Made by a program: the position numbers and the translations under genes
Source of the DNA: XN24 sp035514535
Lineage (GTDB): Bacteria > Pseudomonadota > Gammaproteobacteria > Steroidobacterales > XN24
DNA length: 59,385 nucleotides
Reading direction: 5' to 3'
NCBI GenBank assembly: GCA_035514535.1
Contig: DATKAZ010000085.1
Coordinates: 1 to 59,385 of the forward strand
The notes under the pieces: generated by a model
The model's database searches: none
The model's input: only the letters and a program-made list of their open reading frames with translations
What the model was told of the DNA's origin: nothing
Shown here: one piece after another, positions 1 through 9,207 of the stretch
How the letters are laid out: every line of letters starts with the position of its first letter
Position numbering within the stretch: the first letter of the stretch is position 1

Positions 1-1242
1 AAGAACTACACCCTCAACTTCGGGCCGCAGCATCCGGCGGCCCACGGCGTGTTGCGCCTGGTGCTCGAACTCGACGGCGAGGTGATCCAGCGAGCTGATC
101 CGCACATCGGCCTGCTGCACCGCGCGACCGAGAAACTCGCCGAGACACGCACCTACATCCAGTCGCTGCCGTACATGGACCGTCTCGACTACGTGTCGAT
201 GATGTGCAACGAGCATGCGTACTGCCTCGCGATCGAGAAACTGATCGGCATCGACGTGCCGGAGCGCGCCCAGTACATCCGCGTGATGTTCGACGAGATC
301 ACCCGGATACTCAATCACCTGCTGTGGCTCGGCGCGCACGGCCTCGACATCGGCGCGATGACCGTGTTTCTTTACTGCTTCCGCGAGCGCGAGGACCTGA
401 TGGACTGCTACGAGGCGGTCTCCGGGACGCGCATGCACGCGACCTATTACCGCCCCGGCGGCGTGTACCGCGACCTGCCGCTGGAAATGCCCAGGTACGA
501 GGCGTCCAGGTTTCGCAGCAAGGAAACGGCGGACCGCCAGAACGTGGCGCGCTCGGGCTCGTTGCTGGATTTCATCGAGGATTTCACCGACCGGTTTCCG
601 GCCTGCGTGGATGACTATGAAACCTTGCTGACGGACAACCGGATCTGGAAGCAGCGCACCGTGGGCATCGGCGTCGTGCCTGCGGAGCGCGCCATCGCGC
701 TGGGCTTCACGGGCCCGATGTTACGCGGCTCCGGAGTCGAGTGGGACCTGCGCAGGAAGCAGCCGTACGCGGCTTATGAGGAGGTCGATTTCGATATCCC
801 GGTGGGCGTCAACGGCGACTGCTACGACCGCTACCTCGTGCGCGTCGAGGAACTGCGCCAGTCGAACCGGATCGTTCGCCAGTGCGTGCGCTGGCTGCGC
901 GAGAACCCGGGGCCCGTGATCATCGACGACCACAAGATCGTGGCGCCGCGACGCGTCGAGATGAAGGACGACATGGAAGCCCTGATCCATCACTTCAAGC
1001 TCTACACGGAGGGCTACTGTGTCCCGGAAGGGGAGGTCTACGCGGCGGTCGAGGCGCCCAAGGGGGAGTTCGGCTGCTACATGATTTCCGACGGCGCCAA
1101 CAAGCCGTTCCGGGTCAAGCTGCGCGCGCCGGGTTTCGTGCACATGTCGGCACTGGACGAGATGGTTCGCGGTCACATGCTGGCCGACGTCGTGGCAGTC
1201 ATCGGCACCATGGATATCGTGTTCGGCGAGGTGGACCGGTGA
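1..1242 (+). CDS. nuoD: NADH-quinone oxidoreductase subunit D (5'-truncated)
   Basis: 49-kDa subunit of complex I; with NuoB and NuoC it forms the connecting module that lines the quinone site. The frame is open from base 1 and already reads KNYTLNFGPQHPAAHG, the family's N-terminal signature, so only a few residues are missing. Further landmarks are HIGLLHRATEKLAE, the PYMDRLDYVSMM segment, the DEITRILNHLLWLG helix and the C-terminal GTMDIVFGEVDR end. The 413 visible residues agree with stand-alone NuoD, so nuoC is a separate gene, presumably just upstream with nuoA and nuoB. The stop overlaps the GTG of nuoE by 3 bases. Identity is very secure. Confidence 0.98.
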   Translation, partial: KNYTLNFGPQHPAAHGVLRLVLELDGEVIQRADPHIGLLHRATEKLAETRTYIQSLPYMDRLDYVSMMCNEHAYCLAIEKLIGIDVPERAQYIRVMFDEITRILNHLLWLGAHGLDIGAMTVFLYCFREREDLMDCYEAVSGTRMHATYYRPGGVYRDLPLEMPRYEASRFRSKETADRQNVARSGSLLDFIEDFTDRFPACVDDYETLLTDNRIWKQRTVGIGVVPAERAIALGFTGPMLRGSGVEWDLRRKQPYAAYEEVDFDIPVGVNGDCYDRYLVRVEELRQSNRIVRQCVRWLRENPGPVIIDDHKIVAPRRVEMKDDMEALIHHFKLYTEGYCVPEGEVYAAVEAPKGEFGCYMISDGANKPFRVKLRAPGFVHMSALDEMVRGHMLADVVAVIGTMDIVFGEVDR

Positions 1243-1745
1243 GCGGCGAACGGGCAGAGGGTGACGAGGCGCTTTCCACTCACGTCCGGGAGGAGATCGA
1301 CCGCTGGATCGTGCGCTTTCCGCCGCAGCGGCAACGTTCCGCCGTGCTGGCGGCCCTGCGCGCCGCGCAACACGAGAACGGTGGTTACCTCACACCGGCC
1401 CTGATGGATGCGGTCGCTGCCTATCTCGACCTGCCCGCGGTGCAGGTCTACGAAGTGGCCACTTTTTATTCACTGTTCGAGACCGAGCCCTGCGGTCGGC
1501 ACCACGTGTCGATCTGCACCAATGTTTCGTGCATGCTGCGCGGCGGTGAGGAACTGTTGCGCCATGCGGAACGCACGCTCGGTATCAAGGTCGGGCAGAG
1601 TACGCCGGACGGGAGAATCTTCCTGAAACAGGAAGAGGAATGTCTCGCCGCCTGCTGCGACGCGCCGATGATGATGGTGGACCATGTGTATCACGAGAAC
1701 CTCACGCCGGAGATGGTCGACGAGATACTGGAGGGACTCGACTGA
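1239..1745 (+). CDS. nuoE: NADH-quinone oxidoreductase subunit E
   Basis: 24-kDa thioredoxin-like subunit of the NADH dehydrogenase module carrying [2Fe-2S] cluster N1a. The 168-aa frame starts at a GTG overlapping the nuoD stop; no ATG lies nearby in frame, and this start gives the usual family length. An N-terminal helical domain (PPQRQRSAVLAALRAAQ) precedes the thioredoxin fold. The four cluster cysteines are visible in CTNVSC and, about 35 residues later, CLAACCDAP. The VYEVATFYSLF motif is typical of the family. The stop overlaps the nuoF ATG by one base, so coupled translation is likely. Confidence 0.96.
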   Translation: MSGERAEGDEALSTHVREEIDRWIVRFPPQRQRSAVLAALRAAQHENGGYLTPALMDAVAAYLDLPAVQVYEVATFYSLFETEPCGRHHVSICTNVSCMLRGGEELLRHAERTLGIKVGQSTPDGRIFLKQEEECLAACCDAPMMMVDHVYHENLTPEMVDEILEGLD

Positions 1746-3052
1746 TGGCTCGGCCGATGAACGAGGTCTGTTTCGCGCCGCTCGGGCACGAGCGCTCGTG
1801 GACGCTGCCGGTCTACGAGTCGCTCGACGGCTACACCGCGTGGCGCGCGATCCTGGCCGAGAGGCCGGCCCCTGAGTCGATCGTCGAGGAAATCAAGGCC
1901 TCCGGCCTGCGCGGGCGCGGCGGCGCCGGCTTTCCGACCGGCCTGAAGTGGAGCTTCATGCCGAAGGATCCGTCGATCCAGAAGTACGTCGTCTGCAACT
2001 CCGACGAAAGCGAGCCGGGCACCTGCAGCGACCGGGAAATCCTGCGTTACAACCCGCATTCGATCATCGAGGGAATGGCGATCGCCGCTTACGCCATGGG
2101 TGCGACGGTCGGCTACAACTACATTCGCGGCGAATTTCTCGCCGAGCCGGTGCCGCGCTTTGAGGCGGCGCTCGCCGAGGCCTACGAGGCGGGGCTGCTC
2201 GGACGCGACGTGCTCGGCTCCGGCGTGGACTTCGACCTGTACACCTTCGTCGGCGCCGGGGCGTATATCTGCGGCGAGGAGACGGCGCTGCTCGAATCGC
2301 TCGAGGGCAAGCAGGGCAAGCCGCGCTTCAAGCCGCCGTTTCCCGCCAACAGGGGCCTGTACGGCCAGCCCACCACCATCAACAACACCCAGACCTTCGC
2401 CCTCGTGCCGGCGATCATGCGCAACGGCGCCGCGTGGTTCGAGGAACTCGGCGTGGAAGGATCCGGGGGGACGGCGATTTTTTCCGTCTCGGGGCATGTC
2501 GCGCGTCCCGGCAATTTCGAGGTGGGCCTCGGGATTCCGTTTCGCGAGCTGCTCGAGCTGGCCGGCGGCGTGTGGAAGGGGCGCAGACTCAAGGCAGTGA
2601 TTCCCGGCGGCTCGTCCGCCCCGGTGGTGCCGGCGGAGGCCATCCTCGAGGCCCACATGGACTTCGAGTCCATCAAGAAGGCCGGCTCGATGCTCGGCTC
2701 CTGTGCCGTCATGGTCATGGACGAGACGACCTGCATGGTGCGGATGCTGGAGCGCATCAGCCGCTTCTACTACGCGGAATCCTGCGGCCAATGCACGCCT
2801 TGCCGCGAGGGCACCGGCTGGATGAACCGGGTAATACTGCGCATCCTCGCCGGCCAGGGGAGAAGCGAGGACCTCGACCTGCTGGACAGTGTCTCGCGGC
2901 GCATTGAGGGCCACACGATCTGTGCTTTCGGCGACGCCGCGGCGTGGCCCGTGCAGAGCTTCATCAAGCATTTCCGCCCGGAATTCGAATACATGATCGA
3001 GCACCACGGCCGCAGCCTCGTGGCGGGCGCCGACGACCCGCGGGCCGCCTGA
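1745..3052 (+). CDS. nuoF: NADH-quinone oxidoreductase subunit F
   Basis: 51-kDa subunit that binds NADH and FMN and carries [4Fe-4S] cluster N3, the entry point of electrons to complex I. It has 435 residues from the ATG at 1745; a second ATG four codons later is possible. The glycine-rich GLRGRGGAGFPTGLKW loop (about residues 54-69), NSDESEPGTCSDREI and GAGAYICGEETALLES are the FMN/NADH-site signatures. ESCGQCTPCREG plus the later GHTICAFGDAAAW supply the four N3 cysteines. It sits between nuoE and nuoG with one-base stop/start overlaps on both sides. Confidence 0.98.
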   Translation: MARPMNEVCFAPLGHERSWTLPVYESLDGYTAWRAILAERPAPESIVEEIKASGLRGRGGAGFPTGLKWSFMPKDPSIQKYVVCNSDESEPGTCSDREILRYNPHSIIEGMAIAAYAMGATVGYNYIRGEFLAEPVPRFEAALAEAYEAGLLGRDVLGSGVDFDLYTFVGAGAYICGEETALLESLEGKQGKPRFKPPFPANRGLYGQPTTINNTQTFALVPAIMRNGAAWFEELGVEGSGGTAIFSVSGHVARPGNFEVGLGIPFRELLELAGGVWKGRRLKAVIPGGSSAPVVPAEAILEAHMDFESIKKAGSMLGSCAVMVMDETTCMVRMLERISRFYYAESCGQCTPCREGTGWMNRVILRILAGQGRSEDLDLLDSVSRRIEGHTICAFGDAAAWPVQSFIKHFRPEFEYMIEHHGRSLVAGADDPRAA

Positions 3053-5223
3053 TGAGCGGGGAGATCGTCAACATCGAGGTGAACGGCGTGCCGATCCAGG
3101 CGCGCAGCGGCCAGATGCTCATCGAGGTCACGGATGCGCACGACGTGTACGTGCCGCGCTTCTGCTACCACCCCAAGCTGAGCATCGCCGCCAACTGCCG
3201 CATGTGCCTCGTGGAGGTCGAGCGCGCGCCCAAGCCGCTGCCCGCCTGCGCGACGCCGGTGATGGAGGGCATGAAGGTCTTCACGCGCTCGGCGCGCGCG
3301 ATCGCGGCGCAGAAGGCGACGATGGAGTTCCTGCTGATCAACCACCCGCTGGACTGCCCGATCTGCGACCAGGGCGGCGAATGCGAGTTGCAGGACCTGG
3401 CGATGGGCTTCGGGTCGGACGTCTCTCGGTTCACCGAGGGCAAGCGCATCATCAAGGACAAGAACCTCGGCCCGCTGGTCTCCACGGACATGACGCGTTG
3501 CATCCTGTGCACGCGTTGCGTGCGCTTCGGCCAGGAGATCGCCGGGATCCAGCAACTCGGCACGCTGGGACGCACCGAGGATTCGAAGATCGGCACCTAC
3601 ATCGAGCGCAGCGTCGAGCACGAGTTGTCGGGCAACATCATCGACGTCTGTCCGGTCGGGGCGCTCAACGACAAGCCGTACCGCTATCGCGCGCGTGCGT
3701 GGGAGATGATGCAGCACGAGATCGTCTCGCCGCACGATTGCAGCGGCGCGCAGCTCTACACGCACACGCTGCGCGGCAAGGTCATGCGCAACGTGCCGCG
3801 CAGCTGCGAGGCGATCAACGAGACCTGGGCCGCCGATCGCGATCGCTATGGCTGCCAGGGACTCTATGCGGACGACCGGCTCGGCCAGCCGATGGTCCGT
3901 GGCGCCAACGGCGAGTGGCAGGAGGCCTCTTGGGAGGATGCGCTCGCGTTCACCGCGCAGGCATTGCGAGCGGTGGAGCCCGGACGCGCCGGTTTCCTGG
4001 CGGCGCCGGGTGCCACGCTGGAGGAACATTACCTCCTCGCGCGCGTCGCGCGCGGGCTCGGCTGCGCCAATATCGACCACCGCCTGCGGCGCACGGATTT
4101 CTCGGCGCAGGACTGCGACCCGGTATCGCCGGGGCTCGGCCGGCCGATCGCGGCGACCGACACCCTCGCGGCGCTGCTGGTGGTCGGCTCGGAGTTGCGC
4201 CACGAGGTCCCCATCCTGGCGCACCGGGTGCGCAAGGCGGCGCTCGGCGGCGCGCAGGTCGGGTTCGTCAACCCGGCGGCATTCGAATGGCATTTTCCGG
4301 TGACAGCGGAAGTCGTGGCGCCCGTCGCGCACCTCGCCGAGGCGCTCGCCGGCGTCCTCGCCGCGGCCTGCGCCGGCGACTACGCCTCCCTGCCCGCGGC
4401 GCTTGCGCAGAAGCTCGCGGCCCTGCAGCCGAGCGACGAGCAGCGCCGCATCGCGGCGGCGCTGGCGGGCGAGGGCGAGCGTGCGGTATGGCTGGGTCTG
4501 CTGGCCCAGCGGCATCCCGGCTACGCGGACCTGCGGGCGCTGGCGGCCGCACTGTGCCAACGCACCGGCGCGCTGCTCGGCGATCTCAGCGAGGGCGCCA
4601 ATGCCGCGGGCGCGAGCCTGGCGGGCGTGCTGCCCCACCGCGACGTCGGCGGACAGCCGGCGCCGCAGGCCGGCCTGGACGCGGCCCGGATGCTGGCCGG
4701 CGACCTCGATGCGCTGGTGCTGCACGCCTGTGAACCCGAGGCCGATTGCGCGGCGGGCGCCGCCGCTCTCGCGGCACTGGAGAGCGCGAAACTCGTCGTC
4801 TGCCTCACGCCTTACCAGGGTGCGCGCATGAAGGAATACGCGCACGTCCTGCTGCCCGTGGGCACCACCTACGAGACCTCGGGGACCTTCGTCAACTGCG
4901 AGGGGCGCTGGCAATCCTTCGCGGGGGCCGCCCGGCCGCTGGGCGAGGCGCGACCGGGCTGGAAAGTGCTGCGGGTGCTCGGCAACCGGCTCGGACTGGA
5001 GGACTTCGAGTACCTGTCCTCCGCGGAGGTGCGCGCCGAACTCGAGGCGCGGCTCGCGGCAGGCGTGGGCGTCCCGGCCGAGTCGTCGCCGCGCGACGTG
5101 GCGCTGCGCCACGAGGCGGAGTTTGCCGAGCCCGGGATCTACGCGATGGACATGCTGCTGCGTCGTTCCCGGCCGTTGCAGGAAACGCACGCGGGCCGTG
5201 CGGGCGGGAGGCGCTGGCAGTGA
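3052..5223 (+). CDS. nuoG: NADH-quinone oxidoreductase subunit G
   Basis: 75-kDa iron-sulfur subunit of the peripheral arm, 723 aa. The N-terminal ferredoxin-like domain has C38, C49 and C52 plus a following cysteine for N1b. HPLDCPICDQGGECELQD holds the next cluster, and CILCTRCVRFGQEIAG with IDVCPVGAL the last. The extra N7 cysteine set found in E. coli-type NuoG is absent: the stretch after PYRYRARAWEMM has one cysteine (PHDCSG), as in mitochondrial-type subunits. The C-terminal half is the degenerate molybdopterin-oxidoreductase fold, alanine-rich as usual. Starts one base inside the nuoF stop; ends overlapping the GTG of nuoH. Confidence 0.97.
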   Translation: MSGEIVNIEVNGVPIQARSGQMLIEVTDAHDVYVPRFCYHPKLSIAANCRMCLVEVERAPKPLPACATPVMEGMKVFTRSARAIAAQKATMEFLLINHPLDCPICDQGGECELQDLAMGFGSDVSRFTEGKRIIKDKNLGPLVSTDMTRCILCTRCVRFGQEIAGIQQLGTLGRTEDSKIGTYIERSVEHELSGNIIDVCPVGALNDKPYRYRARAWEMMQHEIVSPHDCSGAQLYTHTLRGKVMRNVPRSCEAINETWAADRDRYGCQGLYADDRLGQPMVRGANGEWQEASWEDALAFTAQALRAVEPGRAGFLAAPGATLEEHYLLARVARGLGCANIDHRLRRTDFSAQDCDPVSPGLGRPIAATDTLAALLVVGSELRHEVPILAHRVRKAALGGAQVGFVNPAAFEWHFPVTAEVVAPVAHLAEALAGVLAAACAGDYASLPAALAQKLAALQPSDEQRRIAAALAGEGERAVWLGLLAQRHPGYADLRALAAALCQRTGALLGDLSEGANAAGASLAGVLPHRDVGGQPAPQAGLDAARMLAGDLDALVLHACEPEADCAAGAAALAALESAKLVVCLTPYQGARMKEYAHVLLPVGTTYETSGTFVNCEGRWQSFAGAARPLGEARPGWKVLRVLGNRLGLEDFEYLSSAEVRAELEARLAAGVGVPAESSPRDVALRHEAEFAEPGIYAMDMLLRRSRPLQETHAGRAGGRRWQ

Positions 5224-6266
5224 CGGACCTGTGGTACGGCCTGCCCGACAACCTGCGGGAGACGCTGATCGTCTCGCTGCGGGTGCTGGTGGTGGTCGTG
5301 CCGCTGATCCTGACCGTGGCCTACCTCACGCTGGCGGAGCGCAAGGTGATCGGCTGGATCCAGAACCGCGTCGGTCCCAACCGAGTCGGCCCGCGGGGCC
5401 TGCTCCAGCCTTTCGCCGACGTGCTGAAGCTGCTGGTCAAGGAAGTCATCATTCCGACGAAGTCGAGCCGCTTCCTGTTCGTGATCGCCCCGCTGCTGGC
5501 GATCGTTCCCGCCCTCGCCACGTGGGCCGTGATTCCGGTCAGCCCGGTGTTTGTCCTCGCCGACATCAACGCCGGGCTGCTCTATGTGCTGGCGCTCACC
5601 TCGATGGGCGTCTACGGCATCATCCTGGCGGGCTGGGCCTCGAACTCGAAGTACGCGCTGCTCGGCGCGATGCGCTCGGCGGCGCAGTTCGTGGCCTACG
5701 AGATCGCCATGGGCTTCGCACTGGTCGGCGTGCTGATGGCCGGGGGGAGCCTCAATCTCGGCGCGATCGTCCTCTCCCAGGAGGGCAGCCTGCTGCACTG
5801 GTTCTGGCTGCCGCTGCTGCCGCTGTTCGTGATCTACTTCGTCTCCGGCGTGGCGGAAACCAATCGCGCGCCCTTCGACGTCGCCGAGGGCGAGTCCGAG
5901 ATCGTGGCCGGCTTCCACGTCGAGTATTCGGGCATGGCCTTCGCGGTCTTCTTCCTCGCCGAATATGCCAACATGGTGCTGATCTCGGGGCTGGCCACGA
6001 TCTTCTTCCTCGGCGGCTGGCTGTCGCCGTTCCAGGGCATTCCCGGCCTCGACGGCACTTTCCTCGCGGCATCGAGTTTCTTCTGGTTCGCGGTCAAGAC
6101 TTCGTTCTTCCTGTTCTGCTTCCTGTGGTTTCGCGCGACCTTTCCGCGCTACCGCTACGACCAGATCATGCGCCTCGGCTGGAAGGTATTCATTCCCATC
6201 ACGATCGTCTGGCTGACCGTGGAAGGCGTGATGATCTGGTTCGATATCGGCCCCTGGTTCGACTGA
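5220..6266 (+). CDS. nuoH: NADH-quinone oxidoreductase subunit H
   Basis: Membrane subunit at the junction of both arms, lining the quinone chamber. 348 aa with about eight hydrophobic segments. Family signatures include RKVIGWIQNRVGPNRVGP in the first loop, the acidic loop FDVAEGESEIVAGFHVEYSG and a C-terminal RATFPRYRYDQIMRLGWK. The GTG start overlaps the nuoG stop by four bases and the stop overlaps the nuoI ATG. Length and motifs fit; nothing odd. Confidence 0.97.
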   Translation: MTDLWYGLPDNLRETLIVSLRVLVVVVPLILTVAYLTLAERKVIGWIQNRVGPNRVGPRGLLQPFADVLKLLVKEVIIPTKSSRFLFVIAPLLAIVPALATWAVIPVSPVFVLADINAGLLYVLALTSMGVYGIILAGWASNSKYALLGAMRSAAQFVAYEIAMGFALVGVLMAGGSLNLGAIVLSQEGSLLHWFWLPLLPLFVIYFVSGVAETNRAPFDVAEGESEIVAGFHVEYSGMAFAVFFLAEYANMVLISGLATIFFLGGWLSPFQGIPGLDGTFLAASSFFWFAVKTSFFLFCFLWFRATFPRYRYDQIMRLGWKVFIPITIVWLTVEGVMIWFDIGPWFD

Positions 6267-6754
6267 TGACGTCATTCCGCGACCTCACCAGGACCCTGTT
6301 TCTCGCCGAGCTGCGCGCCGGCCTGGGGCTGACGCTGCGCAACCTGTTCCGGCCCAAGTTCACGGTGTACTACCCCGAGGAAAAGACCCCGCAGTCGCCG
6401 CGCTTCCGCGGCCTGCATGCCCTGCGCCGCTACCCGAACGGCGAGGAGCGCTGCATCGCCTGCAAGCTTTGCGAGGCGGTCTGCCCGGCGCTGGCCATCA
6501 CCATCGACAGCGACGTGGGGGAGAACGGCCTGCGGCGCACCACCCGCTACGACATCGACTTGTTCAAGTGCATCTACTGCGGCTTCTGCGAGGAAGCCTG
6601 CCCGGTGGACGCCGTCGTGGAGACGCGCATCCACGAGTACCACATGGAGAAGCGGGGCGAGAACATCATGACGAAGGAGAAGCTGCTGGCGGTCGGGGAC
6701 AAGTACGAGGCCATGATTGCCGCGGACAAGTCCGCGGACGCGCCTTATCGCTAG
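6266..6754 (+). CDS. nuoI: NADH-quinone oxidoreductase subunit I
   Basis: Ferredoxin-like subunit with two [4Fe-4S] clusters (N6a and N6b) relaying electrons from NuoG to NuoB. 162 aa; CIACKLCEAVCP and CIYCGFCEEACPVDAV give the eight cysteines, each followed by the expected proline. The amphipathic N-terminus (LRAGLGLTLRNLF) matches the membrane-associating helix of the family. Start ATG overlaps the nuoH stop by one base; 23 bp separate it from nuoJ. Confidence 0.97.
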   Translation: MTSFRDLTRTLFLAELRAGLGLTLRNLFRPKFTVYYPEEKTPQSPRFRGLHALRRYPNGEERCIACKLCEAVCPALAITIDSDVGENGLRRTTRYDIDLFKCIYCGFCEEACPVDAVVETRIHEYHMEKRGENIMTKEKLLAVGDKYEAMIAADKSADAPYR

Positions 6755-6777
6755 GGAACAATCGCCAGGGACATGCG

Positions 6778-7422
6778 GTGATCGAGACAGTCATCTTCTA
6801 TTTCTTTGCGGCCTGCCTGGTGGGCGCCGCAACCGGCGTCATTACTGCGCGCAACTCGGTGTACGCGGTGCTGTTCCTGGTGCTGGCCTTTTTCAGCAGC
6901 GCCGGGCTGTGGCTGCTGCTGGAGGCGGAATTTCTCGCCATCATCCTGGTGCTGGTCTACGTCGGGGCACTGATGGTCCTGTTCCTGTTCGTCGTCATGA
7001 TGGTCGACCTGGACGCGCTGGAGATCCGAAAAGACGCGTCCCGTTACCTGCCGTTCGGTGCGCTGGTCGCGGTGCTGATCGCATTGCAGATGGCGGTCGT
7101 GATCGGTTCCCGCCAGTTCGGCCTGGAGTTGTTTCCGCGTCCGGAGCGCATGCCCGCGGACTACTCCAATACGCGTGAGCTCGGCGAGCTGCTGTACACG
7201 GTCTACGTGTATCCCTTCGAGATCGCGGGAGCGATCCTCCTCGTGGCCATCGTGGCCGCGATTTCCCTGACCCTGCGACACCGCAGGAGCACGCGTGACG
7301 AGCCGAAGCGCTGGACCGGCGTGCGGAGCGGCGAGCGGGTGCGGCTCGTGGCCATGCCCCCGGAACACCAGACGCGCAGGGAAGGGCGCGGCGGTGCTTC
7401 GAGTGACGAGGTGCCCAGGTGA
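6778..7422 (+). CDS. nuoJ: NADH-quinone oxidoreductase subunit J
   Basis: Membrane subunit of complex I, 214 aa, five hydrophobic segments. The third carries the FLAIILVLVYVGALMVLFLFVVMM region that contains the pi-bulge helix. The start is GTG at 6778, the only sensible start: the nearby ATG at 6773 is out of frame. The C-terminal 40 residues after LTLRHRR are hydrophilic and basic, a common variable tail. The stop overlaps the nuoK GTG by four bases. Confidence 0.95.
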   Translation: MIETVIFYFFAACLVGAATGVITARNSVYAVLFLVLAFFSSAGLWLLLEAEFLAIILVLVYVGALMVLFLFVVMMVDLDALEIRKDASRYLPFGALVAVLIALQMAVVIGSRQFGLELFPRPERMPADYSNTRELGELLYTVYVYPFEIAGAILLVAIVAAISLTLRHRRSTRDEPKRWTGVRSGERVRLVAMPPEHQTRREGRGGASSDEVPR

Positions 7423-7724
7423 TCGCGCTGTCGGACTTCCTGATCCTGGCCGCGATCGTCTTCTGCCTCGGGCTCGCCGGCATCCTGTTCCGGCGCAGAA
7501 ACGCCATCAACCTGCTGCTGTCGATCGAGCTGATGCTGCTGGCGGTGAACATGAACTTCGTCGCGTTCTCCCATTACCTGCAGGATGCCGCGGGGCAGAT
7601 CTTCGTGTTCTTCATCCTGACCGTCGCCGCCGCGGAGGCATCGATCGGCCTGGCCATCGTCATCCTGGTGTTCCGCAACCGCCAGACGATCGAGGTGCGC
7701 GAGCTGAACGAGATGAAAGGATGA
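7419..7724 (+). CDS. nuoK: NADH-quinone oxidoreductase subunit K
   Basis: Small three-helix membrane subunit related to MrpC, 101 aa. Both conserved membrane glutamates of the proton path are present, in LLSIELMLL (helix 2) and AAAEASIGLAI (helix 3). The GTG start is shared with the nuoJ stop. In normal nuo operons the next gene is nuoL; here a 13-bp gap leads to an Mrp-D-type gene. NuoK is itself MrpC-like, so the junction reproduces the C-then-D order of Mrp antiporter operons. Confidence 0.96.
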   Translation: MIALSDFLILAAIVFCLGLAGILFRRRNAINLLLSIELMLLAVNMNFVAFSHYLQDAAGQIFVFFILTVAAAEASIGLAIVILVFRNRQTIEVRELNEMKG

Positions 7725-7737
7725 ACCGGATGGCTCC

Positions 7738-9207
7738 GTGGAGACGCTGATATCGATCAAGCCGTTGCTCGCCGTGCTCGTCGCGGGCGGCGTCACGGCG
7801 TTGATCCTCGCCTCGCGCCGGCATCCGGACCGGCGCGAGGCGTGTTCCGTGGGCGCCGCGATCGTCACGTTCCTGGTCGTGATTTCCATGGCGCCGGCCA
7901 TCCTGGCCGGCCAGGTCGTCGAGTACACGCTCTTCAGGATCCTGCCCGGCGTCGAGTTCGCCTTCCGGGTCGACGGGCTGGGCTTCCTGTTCGCCACCAC
8001 GTCCTCATCCCTGTGGGTCGTCGCGGCGGTGTACTGCATCGGCTACATGCGGACCCTCGAGGAGCCGCACCAGACACGTTTCTATAGCTGTTTCGCCATC
8101 GCGATCGCCGCGGCCCTGATCGTCGCGTTCTCGGCCAACCTGTTCACCCTGTTCCTGGGCTACGAGATCCTGAGCCTGTGCACCTTCCCGCTGGTCATCC
8201 ACAAGGAGAACGCGGAGTCCTGGGACGCCGGGCGGAAGTACCTCCTGTACCTCGCGGGCACCTCGAAGACCATTCTCCTGGCCGCCATCGTGCTGACGTA
8301 TTACCTGACCGGGACGCTGGACTTCGACCGCGCGGGCATGTTTTCCGGCGGCGAAGGGAGGACGCTGCTGACGGTGGTCTATTTCTGCTTCCTGTTCGGT
8401 TTTGCCAAGGCGGCCATCATGCCGGTGCACAGCTGGCTGCCCGCCGCCATGGTGGCGCCCACGCCGGTCAGCGCCCTGCTGCACGCCGTCGCCGTCGTGA
8501 AGGTCGGCGCGTTCAGCATCGTGCGCGTGGTCACCGACGTATTCGGCGTCGACCTGATGCGGGACCTGGATCTCGGTACTTACACGGCCGTGTTCGCGTC
8601 GATCACGATCCTCGCCGCGTCCGCCTACGCCCTGTCCCAGGATAATCTCAAGATGCGGCTCGCGTATTCCACCGTGAGCCAGCTGTCGTACATCGTGCTG
8701 GGCGTGGCGCTGCTCTCAGTCAGCGGCATGACCGGCGGCATCGTCCATATCGTGAACCACGCCTTTTCGAAGATCACGCTGTTCTTCTGCGCGGGTGCGA
8801 TCTATGCGGTGTCCCACAAGACGAACATCAGCCAGCTGTCCGGGATCGCGCGCAAGATGCCGTGGACGATCGCGGCGTTCGCCATCGGCTCGCTCAGCAT
8901 GGTGGGCGTGCCGCTGTTCGCGGGCTTCATCAGCAAGTGGTATCTCGCCATCGGCACCATCCAGGGCGGCAACTGGGTGCTGCTGGGCGTCCTGCTGACG
9001 AGCACCCTGCTCAACCTCGCGTACTTCGCGCCGATCGTCTACAAGGCGGTGTTCGAGGCGCCGCCGGAGGATCCCGACGGGCACGAGGACTTCGGTGAGG
9101 CGCCGCTGACAATCCTCATCCCGTTACTGGTGACGGCCGTCGGCACGGTGCTGCTGGGAATATTCCCCGGCTTTTTCCTCAACCTGATCCGCCTGGGGCT
9201 GATGTGA
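7738..9207 (+). CDS. Mrp-type antiporter subunit D (NuoL/M/N superfamily) in the nuoL position
   Basis: 489-aa integral membrane protein with about 14 hydrophobic segments, of the proton-conducting antiporter-like family (NuoL/M/N, MrpA/D). The four charged residues that mark an active channel are present: Glu in LFLGYEILSL (TM5), Lys in GFAKAAIMPVHSWLP (TM7), Lys in HAVAVVKVGAFS (TM8) and Lys in FAGFISKWYLA (TM12). It lacks the long C-terminal lateral helix and final TM of NuoL and is over 100 residues shorter, so it is closer to MrpD than to NuoL. Start is GTG, because nearby ATGs are out of frame. The position between nuoK and nuoM makes it part of complex I by inference. Family assignment is firm; the exact subfamily is not checked. 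Confidence 0.85.
   Translation: METLISIKPLLAVLVAGGVTALILASRRHPDRREACSVGAAIVTFLVVISMAPAILAGQVVEYTLFRILPGVEFAFRVDGLGFLFATTSSSLWVVAAVYCIGYMRTLEEPHQTRFYSCFAIAIAAALIVAFSANLFTLFLGYEILSLCTFPLVIHKENAESWDAGRKYLLYLAGTSKTILLAAIVLTYYLTGTLDFDRAGMFSGGEGRTLLTVVYFCFLFGFAKAAIMPVHSWLPAAMVAPTPVSALLHAVAVVKVGAFSIVRVVTDVFGVDLMRDLDLGTYTAVFASITILAASAYALSQDNLKMRLAYSTVSQLSYIVLGVALLSVSGMTGGIVHIVNHAFSKITLFFCAGAIYAVSHKTNISQLSGIARKMPWTIAAFAIGSLSMVGVPLFAGFISKWYLAIGTIQGGNWVLLGVLLTSTLLNLAYFAPIVYKAVFEAPPEDPDGHEDFGEAPLTILIPLLVTAVGTVLLGIFPGFFLNLIRLGLM

Noticed and set aside
2770..5190. 806-aa minus-strand frame opposite nuoF/nuoG, and similar ones at 1691-3007, 11191-12513, 12471-14294 and 49864-52167
   Set aside because: Antisense shadows of GC-rich genes, rich in Arg/His/Gln/Asp with no recognisable domains.
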